NCBI GenBank assembly: GCA_014529385.2
Contig: CM043970.1
Coordinates: forward strand, 47,021,779-47,085,778
Reading direction: 5' to 3'
DNA length: 64,000 nucleotides
From: Adiantum capillus-veneris
Taxonomy: Eukaryota > Streptophyta > Polypodiopsida > Polypodiales > Pteridaceae
Positions 1 to 10,830 of this stretch are shown piece by piece. Each line of letters starts with the position of its first letter. Position 1 is the stretch's first letter. A program made the translations under genes and the position numbers. Below the pieces are notes generated by a model. That model did no database searches, was not told the DNA's origin, and saw only the letters and a program-made list of their open reading frames with translations.

Positions 1-2
1 TT

Positions 3-62
3 CTACTGTGCAAGCTTGGCTACTTCAAGGATGATTGCAGTAACTGCCCTCTTCTCTTTGAG
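3..62 (+). pseudogene. Possible zinc-knuckle-like exon end
   Basis: Frame 3 reads CKLGYFKDDCSNCP and then LLFE, directly followed by GTATGT, a good splice donor. The C-x2-G-x5-D-C spacing recalls a CCHC zinc knuckle, but the expected first cysteine would lie before the window and the histidine is not evident. This may be the tail of a gag-like or zinc-finger exon. It is too short to be sure. Confidence 0.22.
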
Positions 63-439
63 GTATGTCTCTCCCATTGAACATGTGCATTCTCTACTGC
101 TTGAGCACGCGCGCCCCACCTGGGATCATTTAGCTACATTAAGCTGCATTTGGAGCTGCATGAGTGCCACACCTTGTTCATTTACAACAAGAGGCGAGAA
201 AAACCTAATGCTGTTGTTGTTGGCTGCATGAGAGGACATAGACTCCCGAGGTAATTTGCCAGTCCACAAGCTGCATGCAATCTTGAGGCAAATCCCATAG
301 CACATCACCTTGAATTCCCTGCTTACAAGAGCATGCCCATGAAGTTCTTGTTTCTTTTTAGTAGGGATGATAAGCAAGGGCACACCACGTCTCATGAGTT
401 CATTGGATGATGTGCATGTATATCACTTGAGACTGCATC
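63..439. other. No gene recognised
   Basis: Only short unsupported open frames on both strands. Nothing recognisable. Confidence 0.4.
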
Positions 440-1327
440 ATGGCACCTTCGTCAAAGCATCCTATTCAAGCAAGTAGCAGTGTAGTTAGGAACATCGAAC
501 CACCTTTGCATACAAAGTTTTGTCGTCTTGCCGAGGAATTTCATATGGAGCGTGGATTTCCATTGGAGGGAGCTGATCCACGTAGCTTGTCAGGAAACAA
601 TGACATCTCTGAGGAGGAATGGGAAGCCGTCTTTATATGGCCAAAGCCGGTTCCGGGTAGCCAGAAGAAAGTGAAGGCATACCATGCTCGGTCGGAGTTC
701 TTACAAAATCTTGTGTGGAGACACTAGGATGTCTACCAGGAGGGTCCCTTCATGTATGAAGTAGGGACTCAATTTGCAAAGGCCTTTGCATTGGAAAACT
801 GCAGTGAATCTGGCAAACATCAAATTTATTGGGCTATCTTTGCAGAGAGGGCAATGAGAGCCTCAGAAGAAAGACACAACTTGCAAAACAAGATCAAGAG
901 GTGGGAAGAGCATATGAGTGGTAGAGGTAGAGGTTCCAAAACCACTACTGCCTCTACCAGATCATCATTGAAAACAGAAGGTACGTCTATACCATTGTCA
1001 AGCGTGCCTACAGGAGGATGCCTGGTACAATTGGCAGAGGAGGATAGCAAGGCACTTGCAGAAATGAAGAATATTACAGAGGGCAGATTGCAAGACTATA
1101 AGTCAAGACTTGAGGGTGCAAAGAAGCAGGTAGAGGATCAAGTCAGAGAATTGCATAGGGCTGAGGGTGCTCAAAGCTCAAACACTTTGGCCATAAAGTT
1201 GCAAACGGAGATTGATTGCGTGCAAGACCCTGTAGCTCGACAACGCCTTATTGATTTGATTGGACAGTTCTCGAGTACTACTAGAGAGAACATTGCTGAA
1301 TTAGAAGCCAATGTGGCTAAAGCAAAG
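440..1327 (+). pseudogene. Element copy 1, gene A exon 1: coiled-coil protein
   Basis: One reading frame runs from ATG 440 to a consensus donor (AAAG|GTGAAT) at 1328, broken only by TAG at 725-727. The first ~95 residues hold a conserved block (EEEWEAVFIWPKP, then KVKAYHARSEFL). After the stop comes EVGTQFAKAFALENC. Residues ~200-295 are charged and heptad-like (EMKNITEGRLQDYKSRLEGAKKQ onwards), typical of a coiled coil. A diverged paralogue lies at about 16500-17480 in the same position relative to its neighbours, so this belongs to a repeated element rather than a host locus. Function is unknown; a DNA-binding or dimerising accessory protein of a transposon is an inference. The internal stop suggests decay. 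Confidence 0.6.
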
Positions 1328-2267
1328 GTGAATACCCTCCTACATGTGCTTCACTTTGTTTTGGAGTATGTGGCTCACTTCCATGTGGTTATGTGGTTAG
1401 AGTGTTATGGATTGTATGGTTATGTACTGTATGAGCATATTCTATTTTTTCTATGTGCTATATAGCACAAAATATGTGCTATATGGTCACAACATAGCCA
1501 TCATCTTCATGGAGTGGGTGGTTATATGCTATGTGCTTTATAGTTCAATCTAGGTGCAGCATGTTCACAATAGTACCCTCATCTATTTGGAATGTGTGTG
1601 ATTCTATGCTATGTGCTTTGTGTGGTTATCTGCTATGTGATACATAGCACAATGGACATGTGTAATATGTGCTATATAGCATACCTGTATGCTATATGCT
1701 CACAGTATAGCCCTGAAGTGTGTGTTAAATATTGATATGTGCTACATAGCACAATCTTTTTATGTGCTATGTGCTAAATAGCACATTCTGTGTGTTATAT
1801 GTTCACAATATAGCCCTAGACCGTGTGGAATAGTGAATTGTGCTATATAGCACAATCTCTATTTTTGCTATGTGCTACATAGCACAATATTTGTGCTATA
1901 TGCTATGTGCTATGTCTCATATAGCCCACTGCATATCATATACCCAACAAGCTTATGCTATATAGCATATAGAGAAAATGTTTGGGCTATATCTAGTATT
2001 TTAAAAAGTCTCTCTGCTATGATCTACAGTTCACACTCTATGTAGCACTTATAGCACATTATACTTGGACTCTGCTATGTGCTATATAGCACAGTGCATA
2101 TCATATACCACATCAAGCTTGTGTTTATAGCATATAGAGTAAGTGTCTATCTTATATGTGGTATTGCAAATTAGGGATAATATTCACGCTACATATTCTT
2201 TTCAGCAATCTGCTTTTGTTGGGTTATTGAGACTTAAATTAGATGTGTTGTCTTCTTTGTTTCACAG
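1328..2267 (+). repeat. Gene A intron 1 packed with GTGCTATATAGCAC-type palindromes
   Basis: The stretch lies between a GT donor (1328) and a TTTCACAG acceptor (ending 2267), and the reading frame resumes in phase. From ~1430 to 2150 it consists largely of variants of the 14-bp palindrome GTGCTATATAGCAC (for example near 1455, 1670, 1739, 1839, 1869 and 2075) mixed with half-sites such as GCTATGTGCTA. Part of it (about 1550-1665) recurs almost unchanged at about 6936-7048. Confidence 0.7.
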
Positions 2268-2646
2268 GCACTACTTGCAGAAGTAGAGACCAACATAACA
2301 CAGGAATCAGAGCACTTTAACTTTTGTGTTACCATGGAGAGGACTTCACATAACATGGGAGCCACTTTGATGAAGCCTTTTCCTCCTGTGGATTTTAAGT
2401 AGAGCATTAGCGAGGTGGCACTTAATGGGTTCTACCATTGTGTAGGATGTGGATTCCTGTTCGATGCGAGAAGCTTGGATGTATTCTCCCTGCCTTGAAC
2501 CCATGTGTACCATATGCTATGCTTTGCGCATGTATGTAGGGACTATGGCTATTGTGTTGCACTAGATTGCAACATGTCTATTCCCCCTAGAGCTAAGCAT
2601 ATGATTGGTCTGAAGGTGAAGAGTGAGATGAAAGAATCAAGTGCAG
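2268..2646 (+). pseudogene. Gene A exon 2: RING-like zinc-finger segment
   Basis: The exon continues the frame of exon 1 (KAK|ALLAEVETN) and ends at GCAG|GTAGTC. It encodes CVGCGFLFDARSL, then LP-stop-THVYHMLCF, then a later C-x5-C pair and IPPRAKHMIG. The paralogue at 17497-17800 reads LPCQHPYHNFCF at the same place, so TGA 2496-2498 replaces a cysteine. The C-x2-C ... C-x-H-x-Y-H-x2-C ... C pattern resembles a RING or RING-variant finger, suggesting zinc binding. A ubiquitin-ligase role is not shown. A second in-frame stop, TAG, lies at 2400-2402. Both stops mark decay. Confidence 0.55.
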
Positions 2647-2737
2647 GTAGTCACTGTGTCAATTATTTACTACTACTATTGCAGGCCCACTTTCCATTGG
2701 TAGTTTAAACTCTTGCATTTAATGAAATCATTTGCAG

Positions 2738-3350
2738 GTACAGACATTGCAGCAGAGACCTATATACAAGAATCATTGAGGACAAAAACAGAGAGAGTCT
2801 CTACGCAGGCCACTGGTAGGTACCAAAATCAGTATTTATGTGTGTATTTTGGGATACTCCAAGTGAGACTTTGTAAATAGCTTGCTTTGTAGAACAATCA
2901 TCGCATGCTTTCTCCAACAAGATGATGCATTCCACAAGGAAGAATGGCCTGATTACCTCAGGGATGCAGCCAGGCCTTGAAGCGGAGTCTACCCGAGGGA
3001 TGCAGCCAGCCCTTGAAGCGGAGTCTGCCGTAGGGGATGCAGTACGTGGAGTAGTTGAAGACATCTTGATGGCAAAGTCTTCTGCAGTCAAATCACCTAG
3101 GCAACAACTAACTCCAAGAAGGCTGTTGCATTCTCCATTGAGTGCCAAAGCATTACCAAGTGTGGACGCTAGAGATGAAGCATCTGATGAGGTAGTTGCA
3201 GATGCGGTGAAAGCAACACCCCCTCCAACGGGGAAGAAGCCAACACCAAAGCGCAAGAAATTGACTCCCAAGAACTTAGGTGGAAGTCCCACAATGGATA
3301 TACCTCTTGATTCATTTAGGAAGAGAAAGAAACCAAATGCAAAGCAATGA
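2738..3350 (+). pseudogene. Gene A exons 3 and 4: basic Ser/Thr-Pro-rich tail
   Basis: Two exons fit with preserved phase. Exon 3 is 2738-2815 (TTTGCAG acceptor, CTG|GTAGGT donor). Exon 4 is 2962-3350 (ACCTCAG acceptor, ending TGA). Exon 4 encodes a short internal duplication (GMQPGLEAEST / GMQPALEAESA) and a tail rich in Lys, Arg and S/T-P motifs (SPRQQLTPRR, KPTPKRKKLTPK, RKRKKP), which would suit a nuclear DNA-associated protein. With exons 1 and 2 the product would be ~580 residues. Similar basic exons occur in copy 2 near 19834-20270. Whether gene A ends here or continues into the FCP1-like gene downstream cannot be settled without transcripts. Confidence 0.5.
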
Positions 3351-3894
3351 GTGTGTTTTTTTTGTAACTTCATGCAATTAGAAGATGTCTTTAGAAGGCA
3401 TGTGCAATCCATTGCACCCCTATTGTATCCATGCTCATTGATGAATCAAGTGTTGGAATTTGTTAGTGACATGTCTCTTAAGTCTTTGCATTGAGTAGTT
3501 GCAAACTATTTGATTTATTTTCTGTACATGTTTAGTGATATGTTTCTACTTTCTCTTGTCGTAGATAATCAAGAAGCTGAAAAAAGAGGAACTTGCATGA
3601 GACGCACTCTCTCTTCAGGGTTTCTAGATGAGGGGTCTGTAGGTTCACTGGCTCAGTCTTATTGTGTGAAGAATCCAAGAAGGGATGCTACATCTTCCAG
3701 GGGGGTTACAGGCAAAAAAAAAAGTGTCTTTTGATACAGTTGAGGGGTCTGTAGGTTCACTGGCTCAGTCTTATCCTATGAAGAATCCAAGAGGGGGTGC
3801 TACAGCTTCCAGGGGGGTTACAGGCAAAACAAAAAGAGTCTTTTGATACAGTTGATCCCTGAACACCTACTATACTGCTGAATTTGTTCCAAAT
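3351..3894. other. Spacer between gene A and gene B of copy 1
   Basis: The spacer contains a 112-bp tandem duplication described separately. A short open frame around 3570-3734 may be a leftover exon. No other gene is seen. Confidence 0.4.
3630..3853 (+). repeat. 112-bp tandem duplication
   Basis: Two near-identical units start GAGGGGTCTGTAGG at 3630 and at 3742. They differ by a few substitutions and by small changes in an A-rich tract. Confidence 0.85.
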
Positions 3895-6171
3895 GTGCCT
3901 AATGCAGTTGATGTGCAGGTTGTGCATGATGATGTGCATACAGATGTTGACCTTGCTAAACTTAAAAAGGGTACATTACCCACCCCCACCACAGTTGAAT
4001 CTGGCACAGATGCCATTGATGATGCTATGGTAGTTGATGCGTGCACAAATGCCATTGTTGATGCTACGCTAGTTGATGCCTGCACAAATGACATTGTGGA
4101 TGCTATGGAAGCTGATGCTCGCACAGATTCTGCTGCTGATGGCAATGTTAATGATGGTGGAACAAAAAGTATTGTTCATGCTGTCATAGATGCCCTTCTA
4201 GATGCAGTTGTGACTATGGGTACAGATGCTACTGTTGAATCTGGCACAGATGCCATTGATGATGCTACCACAGTTGATGCCTGCACAGATGCCATTGTTG
4301 ATGCTACGGTAGTTGATGCCTGGACAAATGACATTGTGGATGCTATGGAAGTTGATGCTAGCATAGATGCTGCTTCTGATAGCAATGTTAATGATAGGGG
4401 AACAGAAAGTATTGTTCATGTTTTCATAGATGCCCTTCTTGATGCAGTTGTGCCTATGGGTACATATGCCGCTGTTCAATATAGCACATATGCCATTGAT
4501 GATGCTACCACAGTTGATGCCTGCACAGATGCCATTGTTGATGCTACGGTAGTTGATGCCTACACAAATGACATTGTGGATTCTATGGAAGTTGATGCTA
4601 TCACAGATGCTGCTGTTGATGGGAATGTTAATGATGGTGGAACAGAAAGTATTGTTCATGTTGTCATAGATGCCCTTCTTGATGCAGTTGTGCCTATGGG
4701 TACAGATGCCACTGTTGAGGATACCAAAGGCATGGGTGAGGAGGTCCTCATTGAGAGAGAAGCTGAAACACGTGAGGCAGTGGGTGCAAGTGATGTCACA
4801 GCCCAAGCCAAGGTGGTCTGTCCAAGTGATGCAGATGATGACATTGTTGATGCAGAGAAGGCAAAGGGTACAGATTCCGCTGTTGAAGATATGGGAGGCT
4901 TGGGTGAGGAGGACCTCACTAAGAGAGTACCTGGAATAGGCTCAGTAGTGGGTAACGGTGATGTCGCGGCTTCTACCGACACAGCTAAGGCATACCACAG
5001 AGCAGTTCAATCGGGAGAGGCAATGGGAGAAGTTCTCGTGGCTGCTATGGACATGAAAGAGGCAAATACACATAATACAAATGAGGCATGTATAGAGCAA
5101 AACAATGAGGCATGGAAAGGCACAGAGGTGCCCACTGACAGAGCAGCTCAATTGGGAGAGGCAATGGGAGAACATTTCATGGTTGCTGTGGACACGAAAG
5201 AGGCAGTTGCACATGATACAACTGAGTCTTGTACAGATCCCACTGCTAGGAATACCAAAGGTAAAAGTCCAGAGGTCCCTATGGGTCGAGCGGCTGTTAT
5301 AGATACAAATGAGGCAGGTACAAAGAATGATGATAAAGAGGCCAAAAATGGACATGAATATGAGAGGCAAGAGAGGCCGTGCCTTGTGGTAATGACAGTA
5401 CAGATTGTTTCACTGCCTCCTGCATCTTTTGAGGACAAGAAGAGAAGGGAAAATTTATGCATCATACTGGATGTGAATGGGTTTCTCATAAGGAGGTATA
5501 AGGTCTCCTTCTACAAAGGAATAGCGAGAAGCAGTACTCTTGATTGGGCAAGATCAAGGTATCAGCAGGTAGTCACTAGGCCAAATGCTACAGGAAAGAT
5601 TCAATTTGAATATGTGGTCAGGCCCAATGCATCAATCTTTTTGCATGCATTGCTGCAAAGAGCACAAGTTGCACTATGGACCTACATGACCCAGGACAAT
5701 CTAGCACTCGCTTTGAGTGCATGCTTTCCTAGGCTGAACAAGCAGTATTTCCTCGATATTATCGGTCAAGAGGGGTGTAGAGAGGCGAGCTTCAATCTAA
5801 ATGAAGTTACTGGGATCCCTCCATGTAGAGATAACACAAAGCCCATATTTTTCAAGTATTTGAAAGACTTTTGGAAGCACCATCCTAAGTTCAACTCTGA
5901 TAATACACTGGTGGTGGATGACACACTCTACAAGTGTCTGCTCAACCCTCCCAGGACTTGGGTCTGTCTTGCTTCATTTGAACCAGTAGATATTTGTCAG
6001 TTCCCAATTTACCTGGTTAGCACATTATTCCCTTGGTTAGTCAAGTGGACAGTCTCACCCAGCCCTTATGCTTATGCAAAGATGAACCAGCTTGAAAATC
6101 CTTCGGACATAGTGTCTGCTCGTGTCATCAACCACTATAGAAGTCAACGAGAAGTATGTAGGGAAGGTTGA
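3895..6171 (+). CDS. Element copy 1, gene B: acidic-repeat protein with FCP1/NIF-like HAD domain
   Basis: An intact 758-codon frame. Residues ~30-275 are an acidic repeat of 80-residue units. Residues ~280-490 are low-complexity and Glu/Ala/Thr-rich. The C-terminal ~250 residues match the FCP1/NIF (CTD phosphatase-like) HAD fold: hydrophobic strand IILDVNGFLI with D526, VRPNASIFLHALL, ALWTYMTQDNL (the S/T motif), and LVVDDTLYKCLLNPP with D675-D676. The family nucleophile motif is D-x-D-x-T; here the second Asp is Asn (D-V-N-G), so catalysis may be altered or lost. Copy 2 keeps the same D-x-N-G at 21049. The gene lies downstream of gene A and converges on the transposase-like gene. It is probably carried by the transposon. 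The start at 3895 is only the first ATG; an upstream exon is possible. Confidence 0.65.
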   Translation: MPNAVDVQVVHDDVHTDVDLAKLKKGTLPTPTTVESGTDAIDDAMVVDACTNAIVDATLVDACTNDIVDAMEADARTDSAADGNVNDGGTKSIVHAVIDALLDAVVTMGTDATVESGTDAIDDATTVDACTDAIVDATVVDAWTNDIVDAMEVDASIDAASDSNVNDRGTESIVHVFIDALLDAVVPMGTYAAVQYSTYAIDDATTVDACTDAIVDATVVDAYTNDIVDSMEVDAITDAAVDGNVNDGGTESIVHVVIDALLDAVVPMGTDATVEDTKGMGEEVLIEREAETREAVGASDVTAQAKVVCPSDADDDIVDAEKAKGTDSAVEDMGGLGEEDLTKRVPGIGSVVGNGDVAASTDTAKAYHRAVQSGEAMGEVLVAAMDMKEANTHNTNEACIEQNNEAWKGTEVPTDRAAQLGEAMGEHFMVAVDTKEAVAHDTTESCTDPTARNTKGKSPEVPMGRAAVIDTNEAGTKNDDKEAKNGHEYERQERPCLVVMTVQIVSLPPASFEDKKRRENLCIILDVNGFLIRRYKVSFYKGIARSSTLDWARSRYQQVVTRPNATGKIQFEYVVRPNASIFLHALLQRAQVALWTYMTQDNLALALSACFPRLNKQYFLDIIGQEGCREASFNLNEVTGIPPCRDNTKPIFFKYLKDFWKHHPKFNSDNTLVVDDTLYKCLLNPPRTWVCLASFEPVDICQFPIYLVSTLFPWLVKWTVSPSPYAYAKMNQLENPSDIVSARVINHYRSQREVCREG
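3994..4713 (+). repeat. Three in-frame 240-bp (80-residue) repeats in gene B
   Basis: Units start at 3994, 4234 and 4474 with an exact 240-bp period and mostly point differences. Each codes for Asp/Ala/Val/Thr-rich peptide with themes TDAIDDA, VDACTDAIVDA and NDIVDAMEVDA. Fixed length and frame suggest recent unequal exchange that kept the frame open. Confidence 0.9.
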
Positions 6172-7104
6172 TTGTGGTTATGGAATCATGTATACAGTAT
6201 TTTGTGCACTAAATGTACTTGCAATTACTATACAAAAAACTGTCCTGTTCAAATTTCTCTAAACTTAATGATTGAATAATGTAATTTTATTTTGGTGATA
6301 TGATGTAATTTTATTTTTTTGATATGATGTTGTCATACTCTGATAGAGTCCTGCTACATGGCACACATAATAGCATAGACAGGACCATCGGGCTATTATT
6401 ACACATAGTTATTCTATATAGCACTCATACTGCAAGAAATACTATGACATAATAGCATAGATAGGGAGATTGGCCTCTTATTACACACACTTACGCTATA
6501 TGGCACACATAGTGCTCTCCATATGTAATATAGATCTTTCACATACCACACATCATATCATAGACAAGAACATTATGCTATGTGATACACACACTTTTAC
6601 TGTATAGCACACATGTTGCTATCTTACTACAATAGAGTCCTTTTATAGCATAGACAGGGACATTGGGCTATTATTACACACACTTGTACAATATAGCACA
6701 CATAATAGCCTAGGTAGAGACAATGGACTATCTTGACACATTAATTGGCTACATATCACATATAGTAGCATGTACACAACTCCATAACACCCAATGGGTA
6801 GCTATTCTTAAGAGTGAGATGATTGTAAGAATGAGACATGTTTACCTGATATTCATCAAGAAAGTGAATGGGATGCTCTTGATAATGTTTTCTTCCCAAT
6901 CATTTCTGAAAAATATCTTGGCTAACTTTTTTCAAGGTGCAACATGTTCACAATAGTAACCTCATTATCTAAAATGTGTGTGATTCTATGCTATGTGCTA
7001 TGTGTGGTTGTGTGCTATGTGATACATAGCACAATGGACATGTGTAAGGAGGTACTGGATGGTGAAGGCTATATAGAACATAATATAAGCCTGTTAAATA
7101 GGTA
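6172..7104. repeat. Palindrome-rich spacer between gene B and the convergent transposase remnant
   Basis: From ~6340 to 7048 the sequence is built of GCTATATAGCAC-like words, including TAGCACACAT and GCTATGTGATAC. About 6936-7048 is a near copy of the intron segment 1550-1665. No coding sequence is recognised. Confidence 0.65.
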
Positions 7105-7770
7105 TCATGCTGCTTCATAGGGCATGGCATTGTAAATGGTTTCATGTAGTTCCGGAGATAAATAATATTTCTTTGAGGTAGCAGCTACCAAAGGCATGTC
7201 AAACTTGATTGCCCGAACAAGGTGAGAGTACAGGTTAGTAACTCCCCTATCATCAAGTAGAGTGTAGTGATTTGGGTCCCCCTCTTGCTGTTGATAATAA
7301 CACCCTGTGACAACATAAGTGTTTTTATCACATTTGTTTTTCCACTTATCTCTTAAGATGCAATATGTCATCCATTTTCTCTTTGTACATCTCAAAAGAA
7401 AGAACTCTACACCTTCTGCATTGCCAGCGTCTACATTGATTGCAAAGTTATCACCTTCAATGAGATACTCACTCAGCATATCCTGGGATCCCTCAAACAA
7501 TGCAGCTTCATCTTCTGGTACCTTAGAGAGTGGTTTCAATGCCTTATGTGTCCACTTTCATGCATATGATTTGCTGGAACGAGTCCTCCAATGGCCCTTC
7601 ATGCAAGCATCACAAAAACAAGAAAGCCGCCTGGTCCTTAATTGAGTAGGATCATGAAGAAAAAATCCTGAAATGCAATGGAGTGATCGAGATCCTGGTA
7701 CTCTCTAACAACCCCATAGATTAGACCTATCCACTTCTGTCTCTTTTACTAGCCAAAATTTCTTGTTTAT
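7105..7770 (-). pseudogene. Copy 1 transposase-like gene, C-terminal exon
   Basis: The minus frame reads LWGC-stop-RVPGSRSLHC, RRLSCFCDACMKGHW, then GDNFAINVDAGNAEGVEFFLLRCTKR, and ends YSHLVRAIKF ... IYNAMPYEAA. Every block aligns with the C-terminus of the longer homologue at 22368-23021 (WDCEDIPNARSIHS, RQLSCYCSACMHNQW, GDNFAVNAVEGNEEGVDF, YSHLVRCIKI, VYNSMPWEM). A TAG interrupts the first block, and a stop lies between the CxCxxC segment and the 144-codon frame that starts at 7539. The catalytic part is absent, apparently lost in a rearrangement. It converges with gene B, as in copy 2. Confidence 0.6.
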
Positions 7771-8520
7771 AGTAGGACCTGCTTAAGTGGATTGTGCATA
7801 AGAGCTACATGCAGCACTGGACATTGTTCTCATAAAAAATGCAACCACGACTTGATGCATGTTTAGCATTGATTAATATTCAAAAGTATGTTAAATAGAT
7901 TTCCATAGCTTGAGTCCAAGAGTTTTCTTATAATATTTGATAAAATAAGAGAAAATCAAGCAATAATGGAGAGAACCCTATAAGAATTTATGTGTGTGGA
8001 GCTGGATAACCATGACTTCTTCCCAAGTGAGAAGATAAGATCCACCATTTCGGACATATATCCCAAACCATAGCTTTAAAAATCATTAAAAAAGGGTGAA
8101 AAGATAAGCTCAATGCCTACAACTTTGCTGTTGAAAACTTTTTCCAATTCAAAATGAAGAAAATAGAGAAAAATCCCACAAAAAATACTCTTTCCCTTCC
8201 AAAGGTCTTGCAGGTGGTCCCCTCTTGACTCCATGTGCAAGCCTTGTGTCCACAAGTGAATTATGCTTCAATTTGATAACATTTGTTTGACTTCAACTCA
8301 ATAATGCATAAGATTCTTCTCCCGTTTACTATTGACTTTCACTCCATATGTAGTGACCATCGGGTAGAATCAACATCCAATGAAAATTTCTTTTTCATAG
8401 GGTTTGTTCCTACCTCTCCTTATTTCCAAGTTCCAAATGTGTCAAAACACTAGCTATGTACAAAATAAATACATAGATTTTTTGTGGTTTTCATGCATCA
8501 AGTCCTTTCTCCTGCATGAA
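7771..8520. other. No gene recognised
   Basis: AT-rich, multiply stopped in all frames. No similarity recognised. Confidence 0.4.
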
Positions 8521-8770
8521 GCCTTGCCATCAAGTGCATACCAAGAGAGAGGTGGAACAAAATTTGAAAAGCGGCTCTCAATTGCAATGGTAAATTTTAC
8601 AATTATTTATGAGAATGTGCCTCTATATAGGCTCATACAAATAGGCACCTTGCCATCAAGTGCATACCAAGAGAGAGGTGGAGAAAAATTTGAAAAGCGG
8701 CCCTCAATTGCAAATGATAAAGGTTACAATTATTTAGGAGAATGTGCCTCTAAATAGGCTTATACAAATA
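8521..8770 (+). repeat. 126-bp tandem duplication
   Basis: Two units begin near 8521 and 8647 with the shared segment TTGCCATCAAGTGCATACC. They differ at scattered positions. Confidence 0.85.
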
Positions 8771-10019
8771 GACAGCCTTTTGACACAAAAGCAGAAGATG
8801 TGGCTACCCATGCACAAATACAAGTGGTTTCTCTTTACCCAAAGGTTGTAAGAGGTTCTTCACATGGCGTGACACATGAGGTTTAAGAGGTTGTTCACAC
8901 AAGAGATGAAACAAAACATCACATTCCAACAAGCTCAGGACTCTTCACCATTGCAATTGCTGACTATTTGTCACAATGTAGAATGACTGGAGGAGTGGCA
9001 AATGGAATGGATAATTCTTCTAGAATATGGCGAATCCATAATGCTTTACGAGCAGCGAGGGATGCTGCTATATACTCTGCCTTGGTAGATGATAGAGCAA
9101 GAGAGGTCTGGCACTTGGTTTGCTAAGATATAGCACCACTTGCAAGAAGATAAACATGTCAAAAAATGCTATGCACATTTGGGTCTTTCTCGGCCTACTC
9201 GGCATCAAAAAATCCTTGGAGTTGTAGTGGTGATGAGTGATGTTGATGATAGTAGGTGAGAGATTAATGGCAATGTGATGTAAGTAGCCATTAGAAAAAG
9301 TTTGGACTCAAATTTGGGCCTTGTAAGAAATGCCATGTCAGCATAGAGAGAGATAATAGAAAATTTATTTAAACCCTTTTTCATACATGTTTTATAAAAT
9401 CCAGATATCTTATTCATGCAAGGTACATTTATTAAAAAACCCAAAATGTATTCCAGTCATGATAACACTTCACTGTGCGCGGTGGCTACTAATTTAATGT
9501 CAAATATCTCAATCTTCTACATTTTTGAAAACTAAGCTATGTTTCCTTGCCTCCTTCTTCCCCCCATTCCCTCCTGTGTTCTCTCACGTGCGCATGATAT
9601 TCAAATTGCCATTATTCTATCGCCCCCACTTCCTTCTGCACACAGTTTTGGTCAGTCATGTCGGACTTGACACTTGTAGCTTTTCCACAGAAAACTTCTA
9701 TGAGCAATAGGAGATATGTGTATCACATGCACATAGAGCTCTCATTAGAGTATGAACCCCTATACAAGAAAAACAAACAGCAGACACGTTCTGAAGCTGT
9801 GAAGGACAACTTAAGTTCACAGGGCATGGAAAATGTGGACCTTTGGGTGGACGATAGAATGTATCCAAAGCATCCCATCACAAAATCCATCCACCTTTTA
9901 AGGATATTACATCCTTAGTGAACTATGTCGGAGATGGACACCATGGCTTGTATGGATACACTAAGTAGTTGACTGCAAGAAATGACATTCTGCATTAAGA
10001 GAGAGATATTATGTATAGT
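8771..10019. other. Unassigned; short open frames only
   Basis: A + frame around 8940-9125 (AIADYLSQCRMTGGVANGMD) and a small one at 9658-9918 look peptide-like but match no family I know. Otherwise nothing. Confidence 0.3.
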
Positions 10020-10830
10020 AAGAATGTCCGCTTACACCAGAAAGTCATGCAATGTGCTCAACAAGTCCATGACAGAATAATTTTCATTGGCAGGGTCAAT
10101 TATACTATCATCCTCTTGTAGATTTTGAGCAACTATAGCATGGCAATAGTCCTCTCTCAAGTCAAACAATTCTATGATTTCATTAAGCATTACATAATGA
10201 TGATCAGTCATGCAATGTGCTCAACAAGTCCATGACAGAATAATTTTCATTGGCAGGGTCAATTATACTATCATCCTCTTGTAGATTTTGAGCAACTATA
10301 ACATGGCAATAGTCCTCTCTCAAGTCAAACAATTCTATGATGTCATTAAGCATTACATAATGATGATCACCGATGGGGATGGTAGGGAGCACATTTGTTG
10401 GCAAATCTCCCTTTGGCAACTGAACACATTCTAAAATACACAAAGCAGCACTTGGTGGTTGCATCAACTCGTCACCAATGAGACTGAATGGTGATTTCTC
10501 TCGGCCTCCTCTACTGTGTCCCAGAGATCGTCCAAGTTAACATTCAAAAAAAGTATGAACCCATCATAGTAATCTACAACTCGACGCTTTTGATTATGTA
10601 CAAGACTTATGATGTCATTCCTGCGAGACTGTAGTGCCAACTTGAGGCTTCTCGTGTAGAAAATAATTTCTTCAAACGATCAAAGCTAATATCCTTCATA
10701 TGAACATATCGACAACCCTCAAACTCAAATGTGTCGCTGATCGCTTGTTGCTCGTATGTTTGATGAAATTCTGCAAGGAAATGTGATGCACAAGACAAAA
10801 AATCTTGCAATGAGAAGACATGGTTTAAAA
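10020..10830 (-). pseudogene. Decayed unknown protein gene with internal duplication
   Basis: Reading the minus strand, FHQTYEQQAISDTFEFEGCRYVHM leads through a frame change into RNDIISLVHNQKRRVVDYYDGF and NVNLDDLWDTVEEAE. A stop follows, then LPTNVLPTIPIGDHHYVMLNDIIELFDLRED. The last part is duplicated. The amino-acid character is protein-like, but I recognise no domain. Frameshifts and stops make it a pseudogene. It may belong to a mobile element. Confidence 0.35.
10044..10368. repeat. Tandem duplication of ~162 bp
   Basis: Two units start GTCATGCAATGTGCTC near 10044 and 10206 and are almost identical. The downstream open frame stops exactly at the junction between them. Confidence 0.85.

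Noticed and set aside
1430-2200. CRISPR-like or tRNA-like array
   Set aside because: Motif copies are irregularly spaced without unique spacers, in an intron of a eukaryotic element; no tRNA cloverleaf seen.
4176-5489. Several long minus-strand and alternate frames opposite gene B
   Set aside because: They mirror the 240-bp repeat of the real + strand frame and lack any independent motif.
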